Source: CAVSKL01 sp963728475 [NCBI: Candidatus Eiseniibacteriota bacterium]
GTDB taxonomy: Bacteria; Eisenbacteria; RBG-16-71-46; JABDJR01
NCBI GenBank assembly: GCA_963728475.1
Contig: CAVSKL010000002.1
Location: forward strand, 682,001 to 746,000
Direction of reading: 5' to 3'
Length of the DNA stretch: 64,000 nucleotides
In this document: positions 1 to 8,350 of the stretch, piece after piece
Layout of the letters: each line of letters opens with the position of its first letter
Position numbering within the stretch: the first letter of the stretch is position 1
Program-made: the position numbers and the translations under genes
Notes under the pieces: model-generated
Told to the model about the DNA's origin: nothing
Database searches by the model: none
Seen by the model: the letters and a program-made list of their open reading frames with translations, nothing else

Positions 1-133
1 CGCCCCGGCTGTCGGTCTGGGCGAGAAACGCGATGCTCCAGGAGGCGTCGTCGCCGGCGGCGGAGCGGCCGGCGAACGGAGCGGCGGCGGCGCAAGCGAG
101 CAAGAGGAGGGCCAGGGGGCGGAGTCGGTTCAT
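1..133 (-). CDS. Start of a secreted protein, cut by the window edge
   Basis: Only the first 44 codons are present. The reading begins at an ATG (131-133 on the minus strand) with MNRLRPLALLLLACAAAA, a clear signal peptide: arginines, a leucine/alanine core and small residues before the presumed cleavage site. The mature start reads SWSIAFLAQTDSRG. A hydrophobic strand followed by a Thr-Asp-Ser-Arg-Gly stretch resembles the beginning of secreted metallophosphatase/5'-nucleotidase-type proteins, but this is a guess from a few residues. It follows the carD-like gene after about 50 bp in the same direction, so it may share that transcript. Confidence 0.6.
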   Translation of the reverse strand, partial: MNRLRPLALLLLACAAAAPFAGRSAAGDDASWSIAFLAQTDSRG

Positions 134-185
134 GGAGCGCTGTCCTCGGTTTCGGAGCGGGGCCGGCGGGCCGGCCGCGAGCCTC

Positions 186-1358
186 TCAACGATACACGAT
201 CTTCTCGATCTCTTCCCGGACGTCGTCCGGCTCCCGGCCGCGGGCCAGCGCCACCTCGCGGCTCAGGATGCGGAGCGCGGTGCTCAGGATCTTGCGCTCC
301 TCGTAGGAAAGGGACTTCTTGAGCGAGAGCCGGGCCAGGTCGCGGACCGCTTCCGCCAGCGAGGTGGGATCCCCCAGGCTCAGGCGTTTCCGGTAGTCCA
401 CCACCCGCTTGGCCGAGCGTCGCTTGGCGTCGAAGGTCGCCCGCCCCTTGAGCACCTCGAACACGTCGTCGATCTGCTTGCGCCCGATGGGGCGGCGGAG
501 CCCCGACCGCTCCACCTGGTCCACCGGGATGGTGAGCCGCATCTCCTGGTAGGAAAAGCTGATCTCCAGGCAGGGGACGGTCCGGGTGCTGAGGTGGCGC
601 TCGGTGATCCGGTCGATCTTTCCCAGCCCGTACTTGGGATGCACCACGAACTGCCCCTCCGCGTAGGGGAGCATCTCGCGCGCCTCCTCGACGGTGATCC
701 GGGGGGCGGGAGGAGGAGGCTCGACCTTGGCCCGCTTGGCCGGCTTGGCAGCCTGGGAAGCCTGGGTGGACTTGAGGGCGTTCGCCGCCGCCGGCGCCGG
801 GACGGCGGGCCCGCCCTTGCCCACCGCCTGTTTGCGGGAGCGGGCGGTGGCCGGCGCGCGCCTGGCCGCGCTCCCGGCCTCCGCGGCCTGCTTTGAGGCC
901 TGCTTCGAGGCCTGCTTCGAGGCCTGTCTCGAACGCTGCTTCGCGGTCGGATTCGGGGTCTGCTTCGAACTCGTCTTCGCGGCCTTCTTCGAGGTTTGCT
1001 TCGAGCTCTTCTTCTTCACCGGCTTGGACTTGGAGGCGGTCCTTCGCGCGGTCCGCGAGCCCGTCGCCTTCTTCGTCGAGGCTTTTTTCTTGGCGGACTT
1101 CGAATTGGAAGACTTGCTGGAGGTCGACCCGGAAGACCCGGTGGACTTCTTGCGTACGGCGGGGCCTCGGGCCGCGGTGGCGGACCGCGGGGTCTTGCGC
1201 TTGGGGGCGGACGCCGTCCGGGCGCCGCCGGCACTCGCGGAACGCTTCTTTCCGGCCTTGGAACTTGTTGTTTTTTTTATGGTTAACGCTCTGGCCAAGT
1301 CCCTCTCCGATCCCGGGAACCGACCGGGGAGCCGTCCCCTCGCCCGCTTCTGAAGCAC
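186..1358 (-). CDS. CarD-family RNA-polymerase-binding regulator with long basic N-terminal tail
   Basis: Product of 390 residues if translation begins at the GTG at 1358. A TTG near 1308 with a GGAGAGG upstream is an alternative start that would remove about 16 residues. Residues about 220-390 form a CarD_N/RID-type domain (GQFVVHPKYGLGKIDRI, then IPVDQV) followed by the helical CarD DNA-binding part. CarD proteins bind the RNA polymerase beta subunit and stabilise open complexes. The first roughly 219 residues are almost only Lys, Ala, Ser, Thr and Arg (for example KKKASTKKAT and repeated SKQA). This is like histone H1 tails and probably disordered and DNA-binding. Myxococcus CarD carries its HMGA-like basic part at the opposite end, so the order here is unusual. 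A good promoter lies directly upstream. Confidence 0.9.
   Translation of the reverse strand: MLQKRARGRLPGRFPGSERDLARALTIKKTTSSKAGKKRSASAGGARTASAPKRKTPRSATAARGPAVRKKSTGSSGSTSSKSSNSKSAKKKASTKKATGSRTARRTASKSKPVKKKSSKQTSKKAAKTSSKQTPNPTAKQRSRQASKQASKQASKQAAEAGSAARRAPATARSRKQAVGKGGPAVPAPAAANALKSTQASQAAKPAKRAKVEPPPPAPRITVEEAREMLPYAEGQFVVHPKYGLGKIDRITERHLSTRTVPCLEISFSYQEMRLTIPVDQVERSGLRRPIGRKQIDDVFEVLKGRATFDAKRRSAKRVVDYRKRLSLGDPTSLAEAVRDLARLSLKKSLSYEERKILSTALRILSREVALARGREPDDVREEIEKIVYR
883..930. repeat. Four tandem 12-bp units inside the carD-like gene
   Basis: Degenerate units of GAGGCCTGCTTC run head to tail. Read on the minus strand they encode the SKQA repeats of the basic tail. Repeat number could vary between strains without breaking the frame. 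Confidence 0.7.
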
Positions 1359-1379
1359 AACCCCCCGAAGAGTGCTCCA

Positions 1380-1408
1380 AGACTACACAAACATGCAGTC
1401 GCTGTCGA
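1380..1408 (-). promoter_or_regulatory. Sigma-70-like promoter for the carD-like gene
   Basis: On the minus strand, TCGACA (1403-1408) is separated by exactly 17 bp from TAGTCT (1380-1385). The predicted start site near 1373 lies about 15 nt upstream of the GTG at 1358, which supports that start codon. Confidence 0.5.
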
Positions 1409-1422
1409 GCCCCCGCGGACGG

Positions 1423-2483
1423 TCAGGCGCCGGCCTGGATGCTGAGCTGGCGGGCCAGCTCCCCCGCCACCCGGCGGAATGCCGCGGCCTGGGGCGAGTC
1501 CGGGTGGCCCACCACCAGGGGAACCCCGGCGTCCCCCCCTCTCGCACCGCCGGGTCGATGGGGATCTCGCCGAGGAAGGGAACCTCGAACCGGCGGGCGG
1601 CCTCGGCCCCGCCGCCGTGGCTGAAGATCTCGTGGCGGGCGCCGCAGTCGGGGCAGACGAAGTAGGCCATGTTCTCGACGATTCCCAGGACCGGAACGTT
1701 GACCTTCTCGAACATGCGGACGCCGCGCCGCACGTCCTCGAGGGCCACGTCCTGGGGAGTGGTCACGATCACCGCCCCCGCGAGCGGCGCCACCTGGGCC
1801 AGGGTGAGCTGGGCGTCGCCGGTCCCGGGCGGAAGATCCACCACCAGGTAGTCCAGTTCCCCCCAGTCCACGTCGGAAAGGAACTGCTGCACCAGCTTGG
1901 CCACCATGGGGCCGCGCCAGATGACCGGGGTCTCGTCGTCGGTGAGAAAGCCCAGGGACATCATCCCGATCCCGTAGCGCTCGAGCGGCACCAGCCGGTT
2001 GTCCCGCATGGTGGGCCGGGCGGTCTTGAGCCCCATCATGATCGGGATCGAGGGGCCGTAGACGTCCGCGTCGAGAAGCCCCACCCGCGCCCCGGTCCCG
2101 GCCAGGGCCGCGGCCAGGTTCACCGCCACCGTGGACTTGCCGACCCCGCCCTTGCCGCTGGCCACCGCCACCATGTGCCGCACTCCGGGGAGGATCCCGG
2201 CGCCGGCCGCGGCCGGTGACTGCCGGACCTGGGAGGTCATCTCCACCTCCACCGAGGCCACCCCCGGGAGCGCCCCCACCCGCTCGCGGGCTTCCCGCTC
2301 CATCTCCGCCTTGACCGGACAGGCGGGAGTGGTGAGCTCGATGATGAAGGCCACCCGGCCACCGGCCACGGTGAGGTTCTTCACGAAACCCAGGGACACG
2401 ATGTCCCGGTGAAGGTCGGGATCCTCGATGCCCCGGAGGGCCTCCAGGACCGCGTCCGGCGTGAGGGCGGGGTTCTGACTCAT
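1423..2483 (-). CDS. apbC: Mrp/ApbC (NBP35-like) P-loop Fe-S cluster carrier, frameshifted near the end
   Basis: The start is the ATG at 2481-2483 with AGGGAG just upstream. Residues about 10-80 form a DUF59/FSCA domain (GIEDPDLHRDIVSLGFVKN). The ParA-type ATPase follows with the deviant Walker A GKGGVGKST (about 110-118), DADVYGPS and DLPPGTGD. A CPDC motif near residue 265 would bind the bridging Fe-S cluster. This family carries or assembles Fe-S clusters in the cytosol. The frame breaks at a run of seven C (1533-1539). Adding one base gives VREGGDAGVPLVVGHPDS and a normal C-terminus ending at the TGA at 1423, about 353 residues in total. Without it, the reading runs into meaningless sequence to 1383. 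A homopolymer sequencing error is the likeliest explanation. Confidence 0.93.
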
Positions 2484-2623
2484 GGCGTCTCCCTGGTGTG
2501 CGTCGCGATGCTGCGACGAACCGACGATGATTCCAGAGCCGGGGGGCGGTGGCAACCCCGGAGCGGGCCCGGTTGGGGTATTCTCGAGGGCCGGGCCGCG
2601 CCGGCCCGGCTCCGGGAGGTTCC

Positions 2624-3361
2624 GTGCCGCGCACCGCGTTCGTGATCATCGTGGGGGACGAGGTCCTGGCCGCCGAGGTCACCGACCGGAACGGCCCCCT
2701 CGTCCTCGCCACCCTGGCCCGTCTGGGGACCCGGACGCTCGGTCTCCGGGTCGTTCCCGACCGCCTGGAGGAGATCGCCCAGGCGGTGCGCGAGGGCCTG
2801 GCCGCCGCCGACCTGGTGCTGGTGACCGGGGGGATCGGACCCACCCACGACGACCGGACCCGGCCGGCGGTGGCGCGGGCGATTCACCGCCCCCTGGCGC
2901 GGCACCCCGAGGCCTCGGAGCGGCTGCAGGCGATCTTCCGGGGCCGGTCCACCGACGCCGAGACCGCCATGGCGGAGCTTCCCGCCGAGTCCGAGCTGAT
3001 CACCTCCCCCGCCGGGAACGCCTTCGGGTTCCGCGCGGACCGGGTGCTGGTGTTTCCCGGGGTCCCGGAACTCCTGGCCCTTCTCCTGGCCGACAACGAG
3101 GCCCTGGTGGCGGGCCGCCCCTGGGTGCGCCGGGAAGTCCCCACCCCACTCCGGGAGGGGGAACTGGCCGGCGCCTTCGGCGCCCTGGCCGCAGCGTGGC
3201 CCGCCGTCCGCTGGGGCTCCTATCCCCGCCTGGCCGGCGGCCGGTGGGAGCTCACCCTGGTGCTGCGGGCCGAGGACGAGGCCACCGCGGACCGCGCCGA
3301 GGAGGCCCTCCGGGCCATGCTGGCCGGCATCGACCCCGGGAATTCCCCGAGCCGCGGCTAA
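2624..3361 (+). CDS. MoaB/Mog-type molybdopterin-binding domain protein, CinA-N-like
   Basis: Product of 245 residues from a GTG preceded by GGGAGG at 2614-2619. The N-terminal half carries the MoCF_biosynth signature: VIIVGDEVLAAEVTD, then GGIGPTHDD at residues 69-77. The distal half has a PAGNAFGF segment and a hydrophobic strand. Proteins of this length with only this domain are usually annotated as competence/damage-inducible CinA N-terminal domain or FAD-synthetase-like proteins. The CinA amidohydrolase domain is absent. The gene is divergent from the apbC-like gene, with 140 bp between their starts. No other molybdenum-cofactor gene lies nearby, so the substrate is open. Confidence 0.85.
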   Translation: MPRTAFVIIVGDEVLAAEVTDRNGPLVLATLARLGTRTLGLRVVPDRLEEIAQAVREGLAAADLVLVTGGIGPTHDDRTRPAVARAIHRPLARHPEASERLQAIFRGRSTDAETAMAELPAESELITSPAGNAFGFRADRVLVFPGVPELLALLLADNEALVAGRPWVRREVPTPLREGELAGAFGALAAAWPAVRWGSYPRLAGGRWELTLVLRAEDEATADRAEEALRAMLAGIDPGNSPSRG

Positions 3362-3384
3362 TCGGAAAGCCGTGGCCCTACGTC

Positions 3385-3413
3385 TTGAAACCGGTCCCAA
3401 GATGCCCTAAACT
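3385..3413 (+). promoter_or_regulatory. Strong promoter with no gene directly behind it
   Basis: TTGAAA (3385-3390), 17 bp, TAAACT (3408-3413). The same TAAACT -10 occurs upstream of folC and of the kinase gene at 10356. The next start codon is about 280 bp downstream, so the promoter probably drives a small RNA or a long leader. Confidence 0.55.
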
Positions 3414-3419
3414 GGTGTC

Positions 3420-3523
3420 TTTACTAGCCGTTCCCAACCTTTTTGAGTGGAAGGGTTCGGGGGGCCGGCTCGCGGTGCCCGGGATTCGATCCGGGCCTCG
3501 GCGGGCCGCCGCACCGGTTTTTG
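3420..3523 (+). ncRNA. Candidate small structured RNA, class unknown
   Basis: The stretch begins about 7 nt after the promoter at 3385. It contains a hairpin at about 3432-3461 in which CCC-AACC-TT pairs with AA-GGTT-GGG around small bulges. A second structure at 3473-3516 has the outer stem CGGTGC/GCACCG enclosing a GCCCGG/CCGGGC hairpin and a GGCC/GGCC hairpin, followed by TTTTT at 3518-3522. That layout resembles a short transcript ending in an intrinsic terminator. I do not recognise 6S, SRP, tmRNA or a known riboswitch. It could instead be an untranslated leader of the NYN gene with early termination. Confidence 0.35.
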
Positions 3524-3697
3524 TGACCATCGTGGATCCTCGGTGAACTTTGTGCACCTTCGATCATGAGCAACAAGTTTCGACGGCCGGCGCGCGTGTC
3601 GCGTTGACGCCCGGGTCGTCCTCGCGGAGTCGGGTCCTGCCCGCACCCCGCCGAGGTCCGTACCTTTTTCGCCCCGGCCTCGCGGCGCGGAGGAATC

Positions 3698-4786
3698 ATG
3701 GAACGTCCCGCTGAAGTCGCTCTCTTCGTCGACTTCGAAAACATCCGGTACAGCGTTCTCAACACCTACCACCGCGAGCTGAGCGGGACCATGCTCATGG
3801 ACATCGGCCGGCGCTACGGCCTGGTGACCCTGGCCCGGGCCTATGCCGACTTCGAGGACCACCCCGAGCGGGTCCAGCGGGATCTGCAGGTGTCGGGGAT
3901 CAGCGCCGTCAACGTCTCTCCCCTCCAGGTCGGCGACCGTCCCAAGGGGGGGGCGGACATGGAGATGCTCACCGACATCTTCGAGACCCTGCTCGACCGC
4001 CCCTTCCTCAACACCTACCTCCTCATGACCGGAGACCGGCGGTTCATCCGCATGGTCACCATGATCCGCAATCGCTACGGCAAGCAGGTGGTGATCGCGG
4101 GGGTGCGGGGCTCGGTCTCCAACGACCTCATCGAGGCCTCCGGCGGCGCCTTCGAACCCCTGGAGTTCGAGCCGGTGGCGGACGAGGAGCGACGCGACGC
4201 CTTCATCCGCTTCGTGGACCGCCTGGAGCGATCCAAGCCCTTCATCACCTTCAAGTACGTGTCCGCGGCCATGACCACCTCCACCGAGTTCCCGGGGATG
4301 CAGGAGGAGGAGGCGCGCGAGTTCGTGGCCCAGGCCATCCAGGAAGGGCTGCTGATGAAGCAGCAGCGCTCCGACGGCTACCGGGTGCTCCACCTGAACC
4401 GGGAGCGCGAGGACGTCAACGATTCCCTCGGCGCGGGCCGGGCACGCAACGGCGGGGCCGGGGACTCGGAGTTCGAGGAGGACGAGGAGTTCGTCGAGGA
4501 CGAGTTCGAGGACGAGGAGGACGACTTCGAGGACGACGAGGAGTTCGAGGACGACGACGAGGACGACGAGGAGTTCGAGGACGACGAGGACGAGGAGGAC
4601 GAGGAGCTGGAGGACGAGGAGGAGGACACCCCGGCCCTCGCGGACGAGGACCCCGGGCGGGTCGCCGACCCCCCTTCCCCCGAGAAGAGCGCCGGAAACG
4701 AGGCGAAGGACGGCGCGGTGCGACGGAGCTCCTCCCGGATGGCCGCCCGGGGCCGCCAGAGCGGCGGGAAGAGTTGGGGGGAGTGA
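3698..4786 (+). CDS. NYN/PIN-like (LabA/DUF88-type) protein with acidic C-terminal tail
   Basis: Product of 362 residues from an ATG with GGAGGAATC immediately before it. Residues 1-165 are a NYN domain. VDFEN (11-15), KGGADMEM (83-90) and MTGDRRF (110-116) supply the acidic residues expected to coordinate a metal for RNA cleavage. Residues about 178-235 look like a winged-helix/OST-HTH-type module (FITFKYVSAAM and so on). From about residue 257 to 320 almost every residue is Asp or Glu with periodic Phe, encoded by GAGGACGAG-type codon repeats at 4468-4630. Such tails mimic nucleic acid or block non-specific RNA contacts, which is inference. A short basic segment ends the protein. The predicted role is RNA processing or decay. 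Confidence 0.88.
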   Translation: MERPAEVALFVDFENIRYSVLNTYHRELSGTMLMDIGRRYGLVTLARAYADFEDHPERVQRDLQVSGISAVNVSPLQVGDRPKGGADMEMLTDIFETLLDRPFLNTYLLMTGDRRFIRMVTMIRNRYGKQVVIAGVRGSVSNDLIEASGGAFEPLEFEPVADEERRDAFIRFVDRLERSKPFITFKYVSAAMTTSTEFPGMQEEEAREFVAQAIQEGLLMKQQRSDGYRVLHLNREREDVNDSLGAGRARNGGAGDSEFEEDEEFVEDEFEDEEDDFEDDEEFEDDDEDDEEFEDDEDEEDEELEDEEEDTPALADEDPGRVADPPSPEKSAGNEAKDGAVRRSSSRMAARGRQSGGKSWGE

Positions 4787-4868
4787 GCCGGCGGCGGCGC
4801 GAGCCCCGCTCTCCGGATCGCTCTCCCGCGGCCCCCTACTCATCCCCTTCCCCGGAAAGCCCCTCCCC

Positions 4869-6041
4869 ATGAATCCGGCCGGCGAGTACGACTACTACCT
4901 GGTGGACGACCTCCTCACCGAGGAGGAGCGCATGGCCCGCGCCGCGGTCCGCGAGTTCGTGGACGCGGAGGTGCTCCCGATCATCGAGCGCTGCAACGAG
5001 GACGGGCGCTTCCCCCTCGAACTCAAGGACGGCATCGCCGGCCTCGGCGTGCTCGGGGCCAACCTTCCGCCCGAGTACGGTTGCGCGGGAATGAGCAACG
5101 TGGGCTACGGGCTGGTCATGCAGGAGCTGGAACGCGGCGACAGCGGCCTCCGGTCCTTCGCCTCGGTGCAGGGGGCGCTGGTCATGCATCCCATCCACGC
5201 CTTCGGCACCGAGGAGCAGCGCCGCCGCTGGCTTCCCGAGCTCGCCTCCGGCCGGGCGGTGGGCTGCTTCGGCCTCACCGAACCCGACTTCGGCTCCAAC
5301 CCCGGCGGCATGGCGACCCGCGCCCGGCGCGACGGGCGGGACTGGGTGCTCTCCGGCAGCAAGATGTGGATCACCAACGGGTCCATCGCCCAGGTGGCGC
5401 TGGTGTGGGCGAAGGACGAGGACGGGGTGATCCGGGGTTTCCTGGTCGAGACCGACCGCCCCGGCTTCTCCGCCCCCGAGATGCGGCACAAGATGAGCCT
5501 CCGCGCCTCGGTCACCAGCGAGCTGGTGCTGGCCGACGTGCGGATCCCCGAGACCGACCGCCTACCCGGGGCCAACGGGCTCAAGGCGGCGCTCGACTGC
5601 CTCACCCAGGCCCGCTACGGGATCGCCTGGGGCGCGGTGGGCTCGGCGCTGGCCTGCTTCCATACCGCGGTGGAATACGCCAAGAGCCGCATCCAGTTCG
5701 ACCGTCCCATCGGTTCCTTCCAGCTCACCCAGGCCAAGCTCGCCGATATGTTCACCGAGATCACCAAGGCGCAACTCCTCTGCCACCGGCTGGGCCGGCT
5801 CAAGGACGAGGACCGGGCCGGCTTCGGCCAGGTGTCGATGGCCAAGCGCAACAACGTGGCCATGGCGCTCGACGTTGCCCGCGCCGCCCGCGAGATCCTC
5901 GGCGCCAACGGGATCTCCACCGAGTACCCGATCATGCGCCACATGATGAACCTGGAATCGGTGAAGACCTACGAGGGAACCCACGACATCCACACCCTGA
6001 TCCTGGGCCAGGAGATCACCGGGATCGCCGCTTTCGCCTGA
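4869..6041 (+). CDS. Acyl-CoA dehydrogenase, glutaryl-CoA-dehydrogenase-like
   Basis: Product of 390 residues, the usual family length. The FAD-binding motif FGLTEPDFGSNPGGM sits at residues 135-149 and MWITNGS lies in the middle domain. The C-terminus carries TYEGTHDIHTLILGQEITG, with Glu at about 369 in the position of the glutaryl-CoA dehydrogenase catalytic base. The FGLTEPDFGSNPGGM wording and the terminal GQEITGIAAF match glutaryl-CoA dehydrogenases better than short- or medium-chain enzymes. These enzymes oxidatively decarboxylate glutaryl-CoA to crotonyl-CoA in lysine and aromatic degradation. No companion pathway gene or electron-transfer flavoprotein is adjacent, so the substrate is inferred. 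It starts 82 bp after the NYN gene without an obvious promoter and may be co-transcribed. Confidence 0.92.
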   Translation: MNPAGEYDYYLVDDLLTEEERMARAAVREFVDAEVLPIIERCNEDGRFPLELKDGIAGLGVLGANLPPEYGCAGMSNVGYGLVMQELERGDSGLRSFASVQGALVMHPIHAFGTEEQRRRWLPELASGRAVGCFGLTEPDFGSNPGGMATRARRDGRDWVLSGSKMWITNGSIAQVALVWAKDEDGVIRGFLVETDRPGFSAPEMRHKMSLRASVTSELVLADVRIPETDRLPGANGLKAALDCLTQARYGIAWGAVGSALACFHTAVEYAKSRIQFDRPIGSFQLTQAKLADMFTEITKAQLLCHRLGRLKDEDRAGFGQVSMAKRNNVAMALDVARAAREILGANGISTEYPIMRHMMNLESVKTYEGTHDIHTLILGQEITGIAAFA

Positions 6042-6051
6042 CCCCCCGGCC

Positions 6052-8094
6052 ATGAAGCGCGCCTCCGTTCCGGAGCGTGCCGCCGCGCGGGAGATCGCCG
6101 CGGTGGTGGCGGCGGCGGCGCTGGTCCGGATCGCCTACCTGCTCGCCTTTCGCTCCAGCCCGTTCTTCGCCGCCCCCATCCTCGACTCCGCCCGGCACGA
6201 CGGCCTCGCGCGCCTGCTCGCCTCGGGAGTGCTGGACGCCGGCGCCCCCTACTTCCGCCCCCCGCTCTTCCCCTGGCTCCTGGGCGCGGCCTACGCGGTG
6301 GCCGGAGCCGGTCCCTGGCCGGGGCGGATCCTGAACGCGGTGCTGGGCGCTTCCGCGGCCTGGGCGGTGCTCCTGGCCGGAGCCCGGATGGGGCTCTCCC
6401 GCGGCCGGCGGGTGGCCGCGGCCCTGGCGGTCGCGCTCTACGCGCCGGAGATCTTCCTCGAGGGGGAACTGGTGGGCGAGCCCCTGGCCATGGCTCTCAC
6501 CGCCTGGGGGCTCTTGGCGGCGGTCCGGGCGGGGTCTCCGGCCGCTCCGGAGCCTCGGGGCCGGCCCCGGTGGGGGTCCTGGATCGCCGCCGCGGCCCTG
6601 TGGGCCCTGGCCGGGCTGGCCCGGGCCCCCCTGGCGCTCCTCGTTCCCGCCCTGGCCCTGCTCGCCGCCCTCACCCCCGGCCGGCGGCTCCTCCGGGCCG
6701 GCGCGGTGGCGGCGACGGCCGCCGCGCTCTGGGCCGGGCCCGCCGCGATCATGGCCGCCCACGGGGCCGGGTTCCGCTTTCCCGCCACCCAGGGGGGGAT
6801 CAACTTCTACATCGGGAACCACCCCGGCGCCGACGGACGGAGCGTGGACGCGCCCGCGGTGACCGGGGTGGGGGGCTGGCGGGATTTCGCCGAGGCCTCG
6901 GTCCGGGCCGCCTCCCGCGGGGCCGGGCGCCCGCTCACCTCCGCCCAGGCTTCGTCGTGGTGGACGGAACGGGGACTCGAGTTCTGGCGAGAGCGCCCCG
7001 CCGCCGCCCTCCGGCTGACCGCGCTCCGGGCGCTCTACCTGGTTCACGGTTACGAGGCGCCCAACAACCGCTCGCTCTACGAGGCTCGGCGCGACGTCCC
7101 CTGGTTCCCCGCGCTCCTGTGGCGGGTGCCCTTCGCCTACTGGCCGAGCGGCGTCCTGTTTCCGCTCGCGCTGGCCGGACTCGTGTTCGTGCGGCGGCGG
7201 CGGGAGTGGGCTCCGGCGATGGCGGCGGCGGCGGTGATCCTCCTCCCCCTTCTGGTCTTCTTCGTGTGCGCCCGCTTCCGCGCCCCCGCCCTTCCCGCGC
7301 TCGCGCTCCTGGCCGCGGCGGGGGCCGGCGGGCTCGGGGGGCGCCGGCCCCGGCGGTGGGCCCTGGTGGCGGGGCTCTACCTCGCCGCCAACGCGCCCTG
7401 GCCGGGGGCGATCCGCTCCGACCCCCCCCGGGACGCCCTCGCCCGGGCCGAAGCCTTGCTCGACGCCGGCCGGACCGCGGCGGCGGTCCGGGACTACCGC
7501 GCGGTGCTGGCGCTGGATCCGGCCGAGGGACGGGCGCATCTGGGGCTGGCGGTGGCGGCGGAGCGGACCGGGGACTCCGCCCGCGCGCTGGCCGAGGCGG
7601 ATTCGGCGGCGGCGCTCCTTCCCGGCTCGTGGGAGGCGGAGTTCACCCGCGCCAGGATCCTCCGGGCCGCCGGCCGGAGGGAGGAGGCGGCGGAGGCGTT
7701 CCGGAGGGCCGCCGCCGACTTCCCCGAGGATCCCGGGCCCTGGGCGGAGCTCGGCCTGACCCTGGAGACCCTGGGCCGGGACGCCGGGGCCCGGGAGGCG
7801 CTGGAGAAGGCCGCCGCCCGGGGAAGCCGCGACCCGGAGGTGTGGAACAGCGCCGGCCGCTACCGCCGCCTGGCCGGCGACGCGGCGGGCGCCTTGGCCG
7901 CCTGGAACCGGGCGCTGGAACTGGACCCGCATCACTTCAAGGCCCGTTTCAATCGAGGGCTCGCCCGCGCGGAGCGGGGGGAGGGGGCCGCCGCTCTTTC
8001 CGACCTCCGGCGCGCCCTCTCCGAGGCCCCGGACGCCGCCTCGGCAGAGAAGGCGCGTGAAGCCATCGCCCTGGTCGAGCGCCGGTTACCTTGA
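6052..8094 (+). CDS. GT39/ArnT-like membrane glycosyltransferase fused to TPR repeats
   Basis: Product of 680 residues. Residues about 15-440 hold roughly ten hydrophobic helices. An early loop has ILDSARHDGLARLL and YFRPPLFPWLLG, as in dolichyl-phosphate-mannosyltransferase/ArnT (GT-C) enzymes that move a sugar from a lipid carrier outside the membrane. From about residue 463 the protein becomes soluble and contains about five or six TPR-like helix pairs (LALDPAEGRAHLGLAVAAE, LELDPHHFKARFNRGLARAE). The gene starts 10 bp after the acyl-CoA dehydrogenase. It is a paralogue of the gene at 19168: the segment INFYIGNHPGADG matches VNFYLGNNPEADG there. The donor and acceptor are unknown. Confidence 0.85.
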   Translation: MKRASVPERAAAREIAAVVAAAALVRIAYLLAFRSSPFFAAPILDSARHDGLARLLASGVLDAGAPYFRPPLFPWLLGAAYAVAGAGPWPGRILNAVLGASAAWAVLLAGARMGLSRGRRVAAALAVALYAPEIFLEGELVGEPLAMALTAWGLLAAVRAGSPAAPEPRGRPRWGSWIAAAALWALAGLARAPLALLVPALALLAALTPGRRLLRAGAVAATAAALWAGPAAIMAAHGAGFRFPATQGGINFYIGNHPGADGRSVDAPAVTGVGGWRDFAEASVRAASRGAGRPLTSAQASSWWTERGLEFWRERPAAALRLTALRALYLVHGYEAPNNRSLYEARRDVPWFPALLWRVPFAYWPSGVLFPLALAGLVFVRRRREWAPAMAAAAVILLPLLVFFVCARFRAPALPALALLAAAGAGGLGGRRPRRWALVAGLYLAANAPWPGAIRSDPPRDALARAEALLDAGRTAAAVRDYRAVLALDPAEGRAHLGLAVAAERTGDSARALAEADSAAALLPGSWEAEFTRARILRAAGRREEAAEAFRRAAADFPEDPGPWAELGLTLETLGRDAGAREALEKAAARGSRDPEVWNSAGRYRRLAGDAAGALAAWNRALELDPHHFKARFNRGLARAERGEGAAALSDLRRALSEAPDAASAEKAREAIALVERRLP

Positions 8095-8119
8095 CAGTGC
8101 CGGAGGCGTCCCCTACACT
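8091..8119 (+). promoter_or_regulatory. Consensus promoter for the coiled-coil lipoprotein gene
   Basis: TTGACA (8091-8096), exactly 17 bp, TACACT (8114-8119). The TGA inside the -35 is the stop codon of the upstream gene (CCT TGA). The predicted start near 8126 leaves a leader of about 225 nt before the ATG at 8351. Confidence 0.65.
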
Positions 8120-8350
8120 TTGCCGGTCGCGTTTCGCCTGGACGTTCGGCGGAAGCGAAGGGCTTGGTTGGAGTTGGGCTTGTCCGGGTGGATCGCGAGC
8201 CACCCCGGGCTCCTTTGGGCTTGCCGCGGTTACCCTCCTCAGGAAGCCGACGCGACAATCCACCGCAGGTCCGGCGAACGACCGTATCCCGTATCGGTAC
8301 GGCGTCTCGCGGGTCCGACGATAGCGCCCATACAAGGGGGACTGGTTTCC

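Noticed and set aside
33-896. Long plus-strand reading frame opposite the carD-like gene
   Set aside because: It is a shadow of the minus-strand gene in GC-rich sequence and lacks any domain. The same holds for most long frames opposite real genes here (for example 9628-10377, 15026-16621 and 55850-57937).
3452-3517. tRNA-like stretch with GGATTCGATCC
   Set aside because: The TTCGAT loop is flanked by arms that pair around 8 nt rather than 7, base 53 is not G, and no acceptor stem or anticodon arm can be drawn on either strand.
4468-4630. Simple-sequence repeat as a separate mobile or regulatory element
   Set aside because: It is fully explained by Asp/Glu codons of the NYN protein tail.
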